From Chloroflexota bacterium (GTDB taxonomy: Bacteria > Chloroflexota > Dehalococcoidia > Lucifugimonadales > UBA3495): 64,000 nucleotides of DNA. The DNA lies in NCBI GenBank assembly GCA_028873965.1, contig JAPPMU010000062.1, positions 124,001 to 188,000 of the forward strand, read 5' to 3'. The position numbers and the translations under genes were made by a program. This document shows positions 7,341 to 15,786 of the stretch, piece by piece. Positions within the stretch are counted from its first letter, which is position 1. Every line of letters starts with the position of its first letter. A model generated the notes under the pieces. It was not told the origin of the DNA, did no database searches, and worked only from the letters and a program-made list of their open reading frames with translations.

Positions 7341-8186
7341 ATGAATATCGGCATCGCAATGTTCGTCACCCAGTCGTCCATCGACATCGCCGAGTTGGCT
7401 CAGGCATGCGAGGCGCATGGTTTCGAGTCGTTGTGGGTGCCGGAGCATCCGGCGATACCGGCCGGCCCCAAGACCCCGTGGCCCGGCTCCCCCGACGGTG
7501 TCATCCCGCAGATGTACTACGAGTGCGTGGACCCGTTCGTTGCCTTGGGACGGGCCTCCGCGGTAACGTCGACGCTGAAGCTGGGCACGGGAATCTGCCT
7601 GGTGCCCGAGCGCAACCCGATCCTGCTGGCCAAGGAGATCGCCACGCTGGACTACCTGAGCAACGGGCGGTTCCTCTTCGGCATCGGCACCGGCTGGCTG
7701 CGCGAGGAAACTGAGCTCTTCGGCATCGAGTTCTCGCAGCGCATCGGCTACACCCGCGAGTCCATTGAAGCCATGAAGGAACTGTGGACCAAGGAGACCG
7801 GCGAGTATCACGGCCGGCACGTCGATTTTCCGCCGATCTACTCGTCACCCAAGCCGGTACAGAAGCCGCATCCTCCGGTGCTCATCGGCGGGAACGCTCC
7901 CAACGTGGCGCGCCGGGTGGTGGCCTGGGGCGACGGCTGGATGCCCAATCGCATCTCGCCGGAGCAGTTGAAAGAGAGGCGTGAGGAAATAGTCCGCCTG
8001 GCCCTGGAAGCCGGGCGGGATCCCCACGAGATCGAGGTGTCGGTGTTCGGCCAGCCCGCCGACCCGGAGATACTGAAGGCGTATGAAGAGGCCGGCGCAA
8101 CCCGCGCCATGGTCTTCGCCGAAAGCGCCCCTAGGGACCAGGCCCTGCGCCAGATTGACGATTTCGCCAGCAGGCTGCTGGCCTGA
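7341..8186 (+). CDS. LLM class flavin/F420-dependent oxidoreductase
   Basis: A 281-aa luciferase-like (bacterial luciferase family) TIM barrel. It has the ESLWVPEHP segment near residue 28, the LKLGTGICLVPERNP strand, and the FLFGIGTGWLREE motif typical of the F420-dependent subgroup, then PPVLIGGNAPNVARRV. Such enzymes use F420 or FMN to oxidise or reduce small substrates in the cytoplasm. Cofactor choice and substrate cannot be set from sequence. Start ATG 7341 follows a CCGAGGATAG stretch. It is probably read with the next gene. Confidence 0.92.
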   Translation: MNIGIAMFVTQSSIDIAELAQACEAHGFESLWVPEHPAIPAGPKTPWPGSPDGVIPQMYYECVDPFVALGRASAVTSTLKLGTGICLVPERNPILLAKEIATLDYLSNGRFLFGIGTGWLREETELFGIEFSQRIGYTRESIEAMKELWTKETGEYHGRHVDFPPIYSSPKPVQKPHPPVLIGGNAPNVARRVVAWGDGWMPNRISPEQLKERREEIVRLALEAGRDPHEIEVSVFGQPADPEILKAYEEAGATRAMVFAESAPRDQALRQIDDFASRLLA

Positions 8187-8217
8187 CATCCCAAAGCACT
8201 GAGCAGTTGCGCCCATA

Positions 8218-8613
8218 ATGCTTCCTGACGACGCCAGCATTCTGTCCCTACGGGACGCCAACCAGCGCTTCTACGACGCCTTCGGGTCACTGGACATGGC
8301 CCGGATGGACGCCGTTTGGGAGCAGTCTGACCGGGCGCTTTGCGTACATCCCGGCTGGCAGCCGATAGTGGGCTGGCCGGAAATCCGCCGGTCATGGCAG
8401 GGCATCTTCAACGGCGCGGCGTTGATGCACTTCAACATTCATTACGTAAACATCGCCCTGGAAGGCAACTGCGGTTTCGTCACCTGCATCGAGAGCATCA
8501 CCAGCGTGGTCGAAGGGCAGGCCCAGGGATTCGGCGTCCTGGCCACGAATATATTCGTTAGATCCGGCGATGACTGGCTGGTTATCGCCCACCACGCTTC
8601 TCCCCGCCTCTAA
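8218..8613 (+). CDS. SnoaL/NTF2-like family protein
   Basis: A 131-aa protein of the nuclear-transport-factor-2 fold (SnoaL-like or DUF4440-like). It has the N-terminal NQRFYDAFGSLDMARMDAVW helix, the WEQSDRALCVHPGW strand, the GWPEIRRSW helix and a closing WLVIAHHASPR strand. The family includes small isomerases, hydrolases and many uncharacterised stress-related proteins. It starts 31 bp after the LLM oxidoreductase gene and is likely in its operon. Confidence 0.82.
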   Translation: MLPDDASILSLRDANQRFYDAFGSLDMARMDAVWEQSDRALCVHPGWQPIVGWPEIRRSWQGIFNGAALMHFNIHYVNIALEGNCGFVTCIESITSVVEGQAQGFGVLATNIFVRSGDDWLVIAHHASPRL

Positions 8614-8716
8614 AACAGATCGAAATTCGCGGTTGGGACGGCACGCTGTCGACTGCGTGGGCTAAGTCCGTCGCGCTCCCTGCGAGTTGATCCATACCGG
8701 AAACCTGGAAGGAACC

Positions 8717-9973
8717 ATGTCATATTCCCCGCCTGCTGTCGTCGGAGTGTCCGCGACCGACCGCAACCTCTGGCAGGCCATCGTGGCCGAAGCCATCGCG
8801 AACCTCACGTACACCGCCTACGCCAACAAGGCTCGCGAAGACGGATACCCTGAAGTTGCCGAGGTCTTCGAGGAGGTCGCCCGGGCCGAAACCCAGCACG
8901 GTTTGGAATACCTTGCCATATCGGGTGCCATCGACACCACGGCGGTCAACCTGGCCAACGTCATCGCCGGTGAAACGCGGGAGTACACGCGCACCTACCC
9001 GCGCATGATTAACGATGCCATGAGTGACGGCCGTTCCGACGCCGTTGACATCCTGACAGCGGCTATGGAGGAGGAAAAGGAACACCAAATCGCCTTTTCC
9101 GATGCCCTGGCCCGTCTGCAAATCGACAGCCCGAACGGCGCTCCGGCTGAACCCGATTTCCTGATCTCGACTCCGTCGCCGGCAGCGACCGACGCGGATT
9201 TATTGGAAACGTCCGCCGAGAGGCCGGCGCTCCCAATCGACCTGCAAACATACGTTGACGCTGCCCTGGCGCTGGACAAGGAGCCTTTCCGCGTCGCCAA
9301 CCTGGGACGCCTGCGGGAGGTGGTGTTCGGCGCGCAGGACGGGATTATCAGCACTCTGGCCGTAACGACGTCTCTGGCCATCGCCGTCGGAACCGCCGGA
9401 ACCGTCCTGGTGGCAGGGTTCGCCGCCGCGGCCGCCGGCATGATCAGCATGGCAGCCGGCGCCTATCTGGGCTCGCGCGCCGAAGAGGACGTCCGCGAAG
9501 CGGCTATCGCCAACCAAGTCCGCGAACTGGAGGAAAACCCGGCGGAGCAGCTGGCGGAGCTCGTAATCCTGTTCCAGCGAGAGGGCAACACTTACGAAAA
9601 CGCGGTGCATCTCGCCAACGAAATCGCCAGCAACCAAAACCTCTGGTTGAACACGCTATTGGAAAAGAAACTGGGCATCAGCCCGGACTTTGGCGGCAGT
9701 CCGCTGAAGGACGCGCTGGCAATGTGCGTTTCCTTCGGGGGCTCCGCGATAATCCCGATCATCCCTTTCCTTTTCCTGGCCGTGGGCCCGTTTGCCATCG
9801 GCCTGTCGGTGACTCTGTCGTTGGTTGGACTTTTCGTCCTGGGGTTGGCGAAGGGCAGAGTGGTGAGCAAGTCACCCATTTTGCAGGGGCTCGAGATACT
9901 GGGCATCGGCGCAGCCTCGGCCGCGCTGGGATACGCCCTGGGAGAAGCATTGCCGCGCATCCTGGGGTTCTAG
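8717..9973 (+). CDS. mbfA: Erythrin-VIT1 membrane-bound ferritin (iron exporter)
   Basis: A 418-aa fusion. Residues ~10-132 are a ferritin-like (erythrin) domain with diiron candidates Glu25, Glu58, His61, Glu119/122 and His123 (the ETQH and EEEKEH motifs). A proline/acid-rich linker spans ~135-190. Residues ~198-418 are a VIT1/CCC1 transporter with FGAQDGIISTLAVTT, a cytosolic helical loop (EEDVREAAIANQV..), and about five spans. Rhizobial MbfA proteins of this design export iron. The start at 8717 (MSYSPP) follows GGAAGGA; an in-frame ATG at 8687 is less well placed. It is longer than rhizobial MbfA because of the linker. Monocistronic. Confidence 0.88.
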   Translation: MSYSPPAVVGVSATDRNLWQAIVAEAIANLTYTAYANKAREDGYPEVAEVFEEVARAETQHGLEYLAISGAIDTTAVNLANVIAGETREYTRTYPRMINDAMSDGRSDAVDILTAAMEEEKEHQIAFSDALARLQIDSPNGAPAEPDFLISTPSPAATDADLLETSAERPALPIDLQTYVDAALALDKEPFRVANLGRLREVVFGAQDGIISTLAVTTSLAIAVGTAGTVLVAGFAAAAAGMISMAAGAYLGSRAEEDVREAAIANQVRELEENPAEQLAELVILFQREGNTYENAVHLANEIASNQNLWLNTLLEKKLGISPDFGGSPLKDALAMCVSFGGSAIIPIIPFLFLAVGPFAIGLSVTLSLVGLFVLGLAKGRVVSKSPILQGLEILGIGAASAALGYALGEALPRILGF

Positions 9974-10039
9974 TAACAGCCATCTCCGCGGGTTGATTAC
10001 CCTGGCAAGGGTACGTATCAGCACACGTTAAGTCTTCCG

Positions 10040-10822
10040 CTACGGGCCAGATTGTTGTCGGAGCAGTAGCTCCTCCAGCTCCCGGACCCGGGCCTGCTCG
10101 GCGTCGCGCTGGGCTTCGGCGGTGGCGGCGCGGGCTTCAGCGGCGTTCCGGGCTTGCCGCTCGGCGTCGCGCTGGGCTTCGGCGGCGTCGGCCCGTGCTT
10201 GCTGGGCCTCGTAAGTCATTATCGGCCCGCCCGTCGCCGGATCGTAAAACGCCAACTCTTCGCCCTCGCAACGCAGGTTCACCTCCAGGGCTGCGCTGTG
10301 CCCCTGCAAATCCCCGCCGGGCAGTTCATCTACGGGTATGGGCTGGTAGACTCCGTCCACCAGCCGCTCGCCATACAGCCGCGCCCCGTAGTGTTCTCCG
10401 GTCTTGTCAAACCGCCAGTACTCCAGCACGCCAACCATAGCGTAGTAGTCTCGCTTCTCGTTCAGGTCAACCTCCGCCGTGCTCTCCGACGCCACTTCCA
10501 GCACGAAATCCGGCGGCTTGCCCTGCTCCGATACGATGTACCCGTTGCTGGCCTCGTAATCGGCCGGGGAGACGTCAAAGGCAACCAGCAGGTCGGGATA
10601 CCGAGCCCGGCGCTTATCGAAACTGGCGTCGGGCACAATCCAGCGGTCAGCTTCGACCAGGGTGGTCCCCGAGTTGCCCAAGTGGATGGCCAGATCGCGG
10701 GACTTGCCACGCTTGAACAGTTGGTCGTACTGGGTCATTTCGTCGGGCTCGCGTTGGGGCGGGTCCGGCAGCCGGAAGCGGCCCGGAGCCCGGTCGATCC
10801 TGGTGAAGGTGTCGGCGGTCAT
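10040..10822 (-). CDS. Uma2-family (DUF820) putative endonuclease with coiled-coil tail
   Basis: A 260-aa protein. Residues ~40-175 form the PD-(D/E)XK-like Uma2 domain, with YPDLLVAFDV (Asp), PPDFVLEVASEST (Glu in ExS) and the KRDYYAMVGVLEYW helix. Residues ~203-257 are an Ala/Glu/Arg-rich coiled coil with AEAQRDAE repeated twice, ending ELEELLLRQQ. The family is abundant in Cyanobacteria and Chloroflexota and its function is unknown. A TATAAT box at 10873-10878 (minus) may be the -10 element. It ends convergently to the iron exporter gene. Confidence 0.88.
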   Translation of the reverse strand: MTADTFTRIDRAPGRFRLPDPPQREPDEMTQYDQLFKRGKSRDLAIHLGNSGTTLVEADRWIVPDASFDKRRARYPDLLVAFDVSPADYEASNGYIVSEQGKPPDFVLEVASESTAEVDLNEKRDYYAMVGVLEYWRFDKTGEHYGARLYGERLVDGVYQPIPVDELPGGDLQGHSAALEVNLRCEGEELAFYDPATGGPIMTYEAQQARADAAEAQRDAERQARNAAEARAATAEAQRDAEQARVRELEELLLRQQSGP

Positions 10823-10941
10823 GGCACACCCTTGCTTGTACTTGCTCGGTCAAGCGTAGTTCTGCGATTGACATTATACGCCACGTGTCCCACGGAGCCT
10901 GTCGCATACTCCCGTCGGCGCGTATACCAAGCTCACTAAAG

Positions 10942-10967
10942 CGGGGGCGGCCGTTGGACCGCCCCCG
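10942..10967 (-). terminator. Terminator-like stem-loop after the alpha/beta hydrolase gene
   Basis: CGGGGGCGG, 8-nt loop, CCGCCCCCG, followed on the minus strand by CTTTAG. It lies 25 bp beyond the hydrolase stop and before the Uma2 gene's promoter region, so it would separate the two transcripts. Confidence 0.65.
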
Positions 10968-10991
10968 TCATTGCTCAGTGCTGGGCACGCA

Positions 10992-11894
10992 CTAAGAGAA
11001 CCGGCCCAACAGGCCCTTCACGGCTTTGAGGAAGTCGGGGGGGTTATCCCCCTGGACCAGGTGGCCGGCGTTTTCAACGGTTACCGTGGTGCAGTCGGGA
11101 TGCTCAGCAGCCATGCGCATCATGGTCTCGTCGGCGAAAATGTCGCTGCGGGCGCCGCGCACCACCAGGGCCGGGCAATCGATCTTGCGCCAGCCGTCCC
11201 AGAGCTGTTCAGGGGTCCACGCCGGGGCGCGGAAGCCGCGGCGGCGGATGACCTTGTCGTACTTCCACGTCCACTTCCCGTCCTCGCGCTGGCGGATGCT
11301 GTACTTCAGCGCGCCCAGGGTCTGTTCCCGGGAGCGACCGGTGTACTCCATGACGCGCGCGGCGAATTCCTCCAGGGTGTCCAACTCATCGGGAAGTTCG
11401 CGGAACCGCTGGATGCGGTTGGAGCCGCGTCGCTGGGTCTCGGGGCCGGTGTCGACGATGGTCAACGATTTCAACGTCCCGGGGCGGCCCGAAGCCCAGG
11501 CCAGGCTGTTGCGCCCACCCATGGAGTGGCCCATCAGGTGAAAATCCTGGAGCCCCATGGCGGACACCAACGCCTCGACGTCGCCCACGTAGGCGTCGGT
11601 GGAATAATCCTCGTCGGGTGACCAGTCACTGTCGCCGTGGCCGCGCTGGTCCACGGCGATTATGTGGTAGTCGACGGACAGCGGCAGGCTGATGAAGTCC
11701 CAGCTGTGGGCCTGCTGCTGAATGCCGTGCAGCATCATGATCGTCGGCGAGCCCGGATCGCCCCATTCCAGGTAGTGAAGGTTGAGACCGTTGACCTTGA
11801 CGTACCGGTCCTCCGGATCGTTCTCCACCGTAAAGGGAACTCCCACCTGCCGCGCAGCGTCGTGCAGCGACAGCCCCATGGAATGTGACGCCAT
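10992..11894 (-). CDS. Alpha/beta hydrolase
   Basis: The 300-aa protein has the full alpha/beta-hydrolase triad. The oxyanion segment is MLHGIQQQAHSW, the nucleophile Ser is in LMGHSMGGRN, the acid is probably Asp in GARSDIFADE, and the His is in ENAGHLVQGD. The DQRGHGDSDW turn is also typical. The substrate is unknown. The ATG at 11894 has GGAGGT 7 nt upstream, which rejects a longer frame to 12041. It is the last gene of the minus-strand run that makes inositol lipids, so a lipid or ester substrate is possible but not shown. Confidence 0.9.
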   Translation of the reverse strand: MASHSMGLSLHDAARQVGVPFTVENDPEDRYVKVNGLNLHYLEWGDPGSPTIMMLHGIQQQAHSWDFISLPLSVDYHIIAVDQRGHGDSDWSPDEDYSTDAYVGDVEALVSAMGLQDFHLMGHSMGGRNSLAWASGRPGTLKSLTIVDTGPETQRRGSNRIQRFRELPDELDTLEEFAARVMEYTGRSREQTLGALKYSIRQREDGKWTWKYDKVIRRRGFRAPAWTPEQLWDGWRKIDCPALVVRGARSDIFADETMMRMAAEHPDCTTVTVENAGHLVQGDNPPDFLKAVKGLLGRFS

Positions 11895-11938
11895 ATTGAG
11901 TACCTCCAGCCGTAAACGTGGTCGCCATGTTACCACGG

Positions 11939-12574
11939 CTAACCGTTTTCCTCGCCCTGGCGCTCCAGTATCCCCCGAATGGTGAACATCCGCTGGAAGA
12001 GGGTGAAGCAGGACACGGCGGCGATGACCCACAGCACCCACACCATGATCGGGACGGGGGCCAGCCCTTCGGCGATCAGCCCGATGCCCAGGATAGCCAC
12101 GCGCTCGGTCCGGGTCATGATGCCGGAGCGGGTGAACGCGCCGAGCCCCTCACCACGGGCGCGCAGGTAGGAGACGCCCTGGGAAAACACCAAGCCCAAA
12201 AGGACCGACAGGATGCTGAGGATCATCTCGGGAGGGGAAAGATCCGCCAGCAGGTAGTACAGCCCCAACCCTACAAACAGCGCCGCCTCGCCCAATCTAT
12301 CGAAAACGGAATCGAGCAGGGCGCCAAAGGGGGACGCTCGGCCGGTGAGGCGAGCGAGTCCGCCGTCGAACAGGTCCAGAACGCTTCCGGCCAGGAACAC
12401 GATCCCACCGAACAGGGGCCATCCCAGAGCCACCAGAACGGCGCCGGCCGCGCACACCGCGAAACCGAAGATGGTGATCGCATTGGGGGTCAGTCCAACG
12501 GCATGGAGCGCCCGCGCTCCGGGCAACTCGACGTAGCGCAGCATTGCCGCGCGCAGCTCTTCTCTACCGGGCAT
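11939..12574 (-). CDS. pgsA: CDP-alcohol phosphatidyltransferase (probable phosphatidylinositol-phosphate synthase type)
   Basis: A 211-aa membrane enzyme with about six spans. The CDP-alcohol phosphotransferase signature D-G-x2-A-R-x8-G-x3-D-x3-D is complete (DGGLARLTGRASPFGALLD followed by SVFD). The family joins CDP-diacylglycerol to an alcohol phosphate with release of CMP. The head group is not readable, but the gene overlaps a PimA-like glycosyltransferase by 11 bp and lies in the same run as inositol-3-phosphate synthase, so inositol phosphate is the best guess. The start at 12574 (MPGREEL) is favoured over 12676. Confidence 0.85.
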   Translation of the reverse strand: MPGREELRAAMLRYVELPGARALHAVGLTPNAITIFGFAVCAAGAVLVALGWPLFGGIVFLAGSVLDLFDGGLARLTGRASPFGALLDSVFDRLGEAALFVGLGLYYLLADLSPPEMILSILSVLLGLVFSQGVSYLRARGEGLGAFTRSGIMTRTERVAILGIGLIAEGLAPVPIMVWVLWVIAAVSCFTLFQRMFTIRGILERQGEENG

Positions 12575-13718
12575 TGCCACCGTGGTTGGCCTCCTCCATG
12601 CAATGTTGGTAATAATCTTCGATTTCCGAAGCGACCCTCTGCCAGCGATGATGCTGAGCCACCTGCCTGCCAGCATCGGACAATCGTTGGGCCAGCCCGG
12701 GATGGTCGATTACCCCGGCGATGGCAGCGGCTATGCTTGTCGACTCCCGGGGCGGCGCCAGCAACCCATTGAGTTGATGGGTCACCACGTCGCGATAGCC
12801 GTTGATGTTTGACGCAACCACGGGAGCGCCGGCAGCCATGGCCTCCAACAGCACAATCCCGAAACTCTCCCCGCCCGTGGCCGGGCTGCAAAAAACGTCG
12901 GCGCTGGCGTAATAACGAGGCAGGTCTTCATCTGACACGGCTCCGACCAGTCGGGCCATATCGCTGCCGTGCCGGTTAATCTCCTCGATCAATGACGCGC
13001 AGACCGGGTCCGGTTGACCGGGCCCCACGACTAGCAGCCGCAGGTCGCGGCGGCTTTCGAGCAACAGGGCGAAGGCTTCCAGCAGATAGCGCAAGCCCTT
13101 CCGTTCGTCCTTGCGCCCCACGAACAGGATGTTTTTCCTGCCGTCCCGCAATTCAGGCAGCGCAGTGGCATCGGCGAAGCGCCGGAAGTCGATGCCGTTT
13201 GGGATCACCCGATAGGGGCGTTGCGGGAAATGCGGGGCGACGAAAGTCCGCGCCGCTTCGGAAACGGCGATCCGTCCATGCAGGCGCCGGTGCCAAGTGC
13301 GGAGGGCGTACCGTGACCAACGGTACAACCGTTGCCCATCCGAGAATGCGTGGAAGGTGCCCACGTTCACGGCGTTGGAATGCTGCAGGAACATCAACGG
13401 CAACAGGGGCGCCAGCGGTTCGTGCACGTGGACCAGATCAAACCGCTCCCGGGCTATGAGGCGCCTGACCTGCGGCCACAGCCACCACGAAAGGGTTACC
13501 CGTGCCGTAGAACCGCCCGCTGACAGAGGAACCGACCGGCCCATGGGGATGAAATTGTCGGGGAGTCCGCATTGTTCCGCAGGATGCGTGGGCGTGCCCG
13601 GCGCAATGATGGTGACCTCGTGCCCCCGCTGCCGCAGTTCGGCGGACAGTTGGGTGACGTGGGCGTTGACGCCTCCGGGCCACGCGAAATCGTAAGGGGA
13701 GACCATGGCTACTTTCAT
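12564..13718 (-). CDS. GT4 glycosyltransferase, PimA-like (phosphatidylinositol mannosyltransferase family)
   Basis: A 384-aa GT-B fold enzyme. The N-terminus MVSPYDFAWPGGVNAHV matches the PimA pattern (SPYSFDVPGGVQSHV in mycobacteria, from memory). It is followed by DLVHVHEPLAP, GTFHAFSD, GRIAVSEAAR and RVIPNGIDFRRF. The C-terminal donor-site motif GGESFGIVLLEAMAAG carries the EX7E-type acid residues. PimA transfers mannose from GDP-mannose to phosphatidylinositol at the inner membrane face. The specificity is inferred from similarity and from its neighbours, a CDP-alcohol phosphatidyltransferase (overlapping) and inositol-phosphate synthase. GAGGGGAGCGG precedes the ATG. Confidence 0.85.
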   Translation of the reverse strand: MKVAMVSPYDFAWPGGVNAHVTQLSAELRQRGHEVTIIAPGTPTHPAEQCGLPDNFIPMGRSVPLSAGGSTARVTLSWWLWPQVRRLIARERFDLVHVHEPLAPLLPLMFLQHSNAVNVGTFHAFSDGQRLYRWSRYALRTWHRRLHGRIAVSEAARTFVAPHFPQRPYRVIPNGIDFRRFADATALPELRDGRKNILFVGRKDERKGLRYLLEAFALLLESRRDLRLLVVGPGQPDPVCASLIEEINRHGSDMARLVGAVSDEDLPRYYASADVFCSPATGGESFGIVLLEAMAAGAPVVASNINGYRDVVTHQLNGLLAPPRESTSIAAAIAGVIDHPGLAQRLSDAGRQVAQHHRWQRVASEIEDYYQHCMEEANHGGNAR

Positions 13719-13771
13719 AGCCCGCTCCCCTCAGTCGACCCCGGAGCACCAATGCAGGGACCTGACGCCGG

Positions 13772-14884
13772 CTATTCTTCTCCGTCGCCGTGCTTGACCT
13801 GCACGCTGGCGACCGCCGGCTCGGCGATGAATGCCTCGACCATGTCGTGCGCCTCGGCGTCGGAATACTGGACGGGCGGGCTCTTCATGAAGTAGGCGGA
13901 AGGGGCGTACACCGCGCCGCCCTGACCACGATCGAGGGCCAGCTTGGCGCACCGGATGGCGTCCACCACCACACCGGCGGAGTTGGGGCTGTCCCAGACC
14001 TCCAGCTTGACCTCCATCTTCACCGGAGCGCCGCCGAAGACCTTGCCGTCGATGTGGATGTAACACCACTTGCGGTCCTGCAGCCACGGCACATGGTCGC
14101 TGGGGCCGATGTGTATGGTGTCCGCGTCGGGCTCTTCCTGCATCTGGCTGGTGACGGAGCCGGTCTTGGAGATCTTCTTGGAGACCAGGCGCTCGCGCTC
14201 CAGCATGTTGAGAAAGTCGGTGTTGCCGCCAAAATTCAACTGGTAAGTGTTGTCGATCTCGGCCCCGCGATTTTCCATCAGGCGGGTCAGCACGCGGTGA
14301 ACGATGGTCGCGCCGACCTGGGACTTGATGTCATCCCCGATGATGGGCACGCCGCGTTCCTCGAAACGGTTGCGCCAGTACTCTTCGCGAGCGATGAAAA
14401 CGGGGATGCAGTTGATCATGGCGCAGCGCGCGTCGAGGATTTGCTCGACGTACCACTTGGTTGCCATCTCGCTGCCCACGGGCAGGTAGTTGATCACCAC
14501 GTCAACTTCGCGTTCGCGCAGGATACCCGAGATGTCGGCGGTGCTGTGCGGCGACTTCACCACCAGGTCGGAGAGATAACGGCCAATGCCGTCGTGGGTC
14601 ATTCCTCGCTCGACGGGTACCCCAAGATGGGGAACCTCGGCGAACTTGATGGTGTTGTTGGGCTCGGTGAAAATGGCTTCAGACAGATCTTTCCCGACCT
14701 TGTTGCGATCGATGTCGAAAGCGGCAACGACTTCGATATCTTCGATGCGATAGTCTCCGACGCGATTGTGCATCACGCCGGGGATCGGATCGTCGTCCGG
14801 TACCTCAACGTATTTGTGGATGCCCTGGACCAGCGAAGACGCGCAGTTGCCCACGCCGATGATGGCAACCTTAATCTTGCCCAA
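13772..14884 (-). CDS. ino1: Myo-inositol-1(3)-phosphate synthase
   Basis: A 370-aa NAD-dependent enzyme converting glucose 6-phosphate to inositol phosphate. The N-terminal Rossmann motif is [16 protein letters not shown], as in actinobacterial Ino1. Further family segments are [36 protein letters not shown] and KSPPVQYSD. The start is a TTG at 14884, because AAGGAG lies 7 nt upstream and this gives family length; an ATG at 14920 would place the ribosome site inside the gene. It lies 53 bp upstream of the PimA-like gene, which points to inositol supply for a phospholipid. Confidence 0.93.
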   Translation of the reverse strand: MGKIKVAIIGVGNCASSLVQGIHKYVEVPDDDPIPGVMHNRVGDYRIEDIEVVAAFDIDRNKVGKDLSEAIFTEPNNTIKFAEVPHLGVPVERGMTHDGIGRYLSDLVVKSPHSTADISGILREREVDVVINYLPVGSEMATKWYVEQILDARCAMINCIPVFIAREEYWRNRFEERGVPIIGDDIKSQVGATIVHRVLTRLMENRGAEIDNTYQLNFGGNTDFLNMLERERLVSKKISKTGSVTSQMQEEPDADTIHIGPSDHVPWLQDRKWCYIHIDGKVFGGAPVKMEVKLEVWDSPNSAGVVVDAIRCAKLALDRGQGGAVYAPSAYFMKSPPVQYSDAEAHDMVEAFIAEPAVASVQVKHGDGEE

Positions 14885-15067
14885 TTGTGTACTCCTTGAG
14901 GCCCGCCCCGGCGCAAACATCCCTCAGAACCGGGACTGGAAATTATCGAGGCCAACCTGCGTCAAACTGCCGAACAGTCTAACACACGCGGAATTTTACT
15001 GCCCTGCGACGATCGCTATTCGCCGGCCGCGGGCGATCAGAGATGCGAATCGACCGGATCGTGCCGG

Positions 15068-15748
15068 CTAGCTTTCCGCGAAAAAGCGGAAGATCGCAGT
15101 CTCGTCGTCGTGGCGGAACCTGCCGCCGCGGAACCGGATATCGCGCCCCTGTTCGATGTGCCGGTCAACCAGCTCCTTGACCCGTCCCGACGCCTCCTCG
15201 GCGTCCGCGGAGCCCCGCACGATTTCCATCAACTCGTCGCCCAGCAGGTTGTCGCTGACGCCGTCGGTGCAACAGACCAAACGGTCGGCGGGCGACAGAT
15301 CAACGGAGGTCTGAAAAACGGACAGGGTGGATTCGGAGCCGATGGCCTTGGAGACGCCCAGTCGGATCAAACCGCCCATGCGTCCGCTGTACTGCTCGAA
15401 TCCGTCCGGACGGATGACGTAGATGGGGCTGTCGCCGGCGGAGATGATGTGCAGCTGGCCGTCGAGATACAACGCCGCCGAGGCGGTGGTCAGCAGGAAC
15501 CGTCCTCCACCGACCTGGTGGAACTCGGCATTCTGCTCGTCCAGGACGGCAACGATGTCCTCCGGGCCGGTGATGGTCGCGGCGTTGAGGGCGTCGGCCA
15601 CGGAACCGCTGGCTTCGTCGCCGCCGTGACCGGTGACGCCGTCCAGCACCACGTCCAGAAAGTTGCCGTCGCCCAAATCCCGGGTCAGGTAGTTGTCCTC
15701 GCCGTGGGCGGCGTTATCGTGAATAATTGCCAACGAACTGGTGAGCAT
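15068..15748 (-). CDS. PP2C-type protein phosphatase
   Basis: A 226-aa PPM/PP2C domain with little else. Metal-binding motifs are visible in order: VVLDGVTGHGG near residue 35, the IISAGDSPIYVI strand, LVCCTDGVSDN, and the closing HDDETAIF. It lacks membrane spans, so it acts in the cytoplasm. It lies 38 bp after a protein-kinase-like gene, and the two likely act on the same target. It could instead control lipid or stress functions, since it also sits 183 bp upstream of ino1. Confidence 0.87.
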   Translation of the reverse strand: MLTSSLAIIHDNAAHGEDNYLTRDLGDGNFLDVVLDGVTGHGGDEASGSVADALNAATITGPEDIVAVLDEQNAEFHQVGGGRFLLTTASAALYLDGQLHIISAGDSPIYVIRPDGFEQYSGRMGGLIRLGVSKAIGSESTLSVFQTSVDLSPADRLVCCTDGVSDNLLGDELMEIVRGSADAEEASGRVKELVDRHIEQGRDIRFRGGRFRHDDETAIFRFFAES

Positions 15749-15786
15749 AATTCCTGCATCCTCGCAAGCAATTGGTTAGCGGCGGA

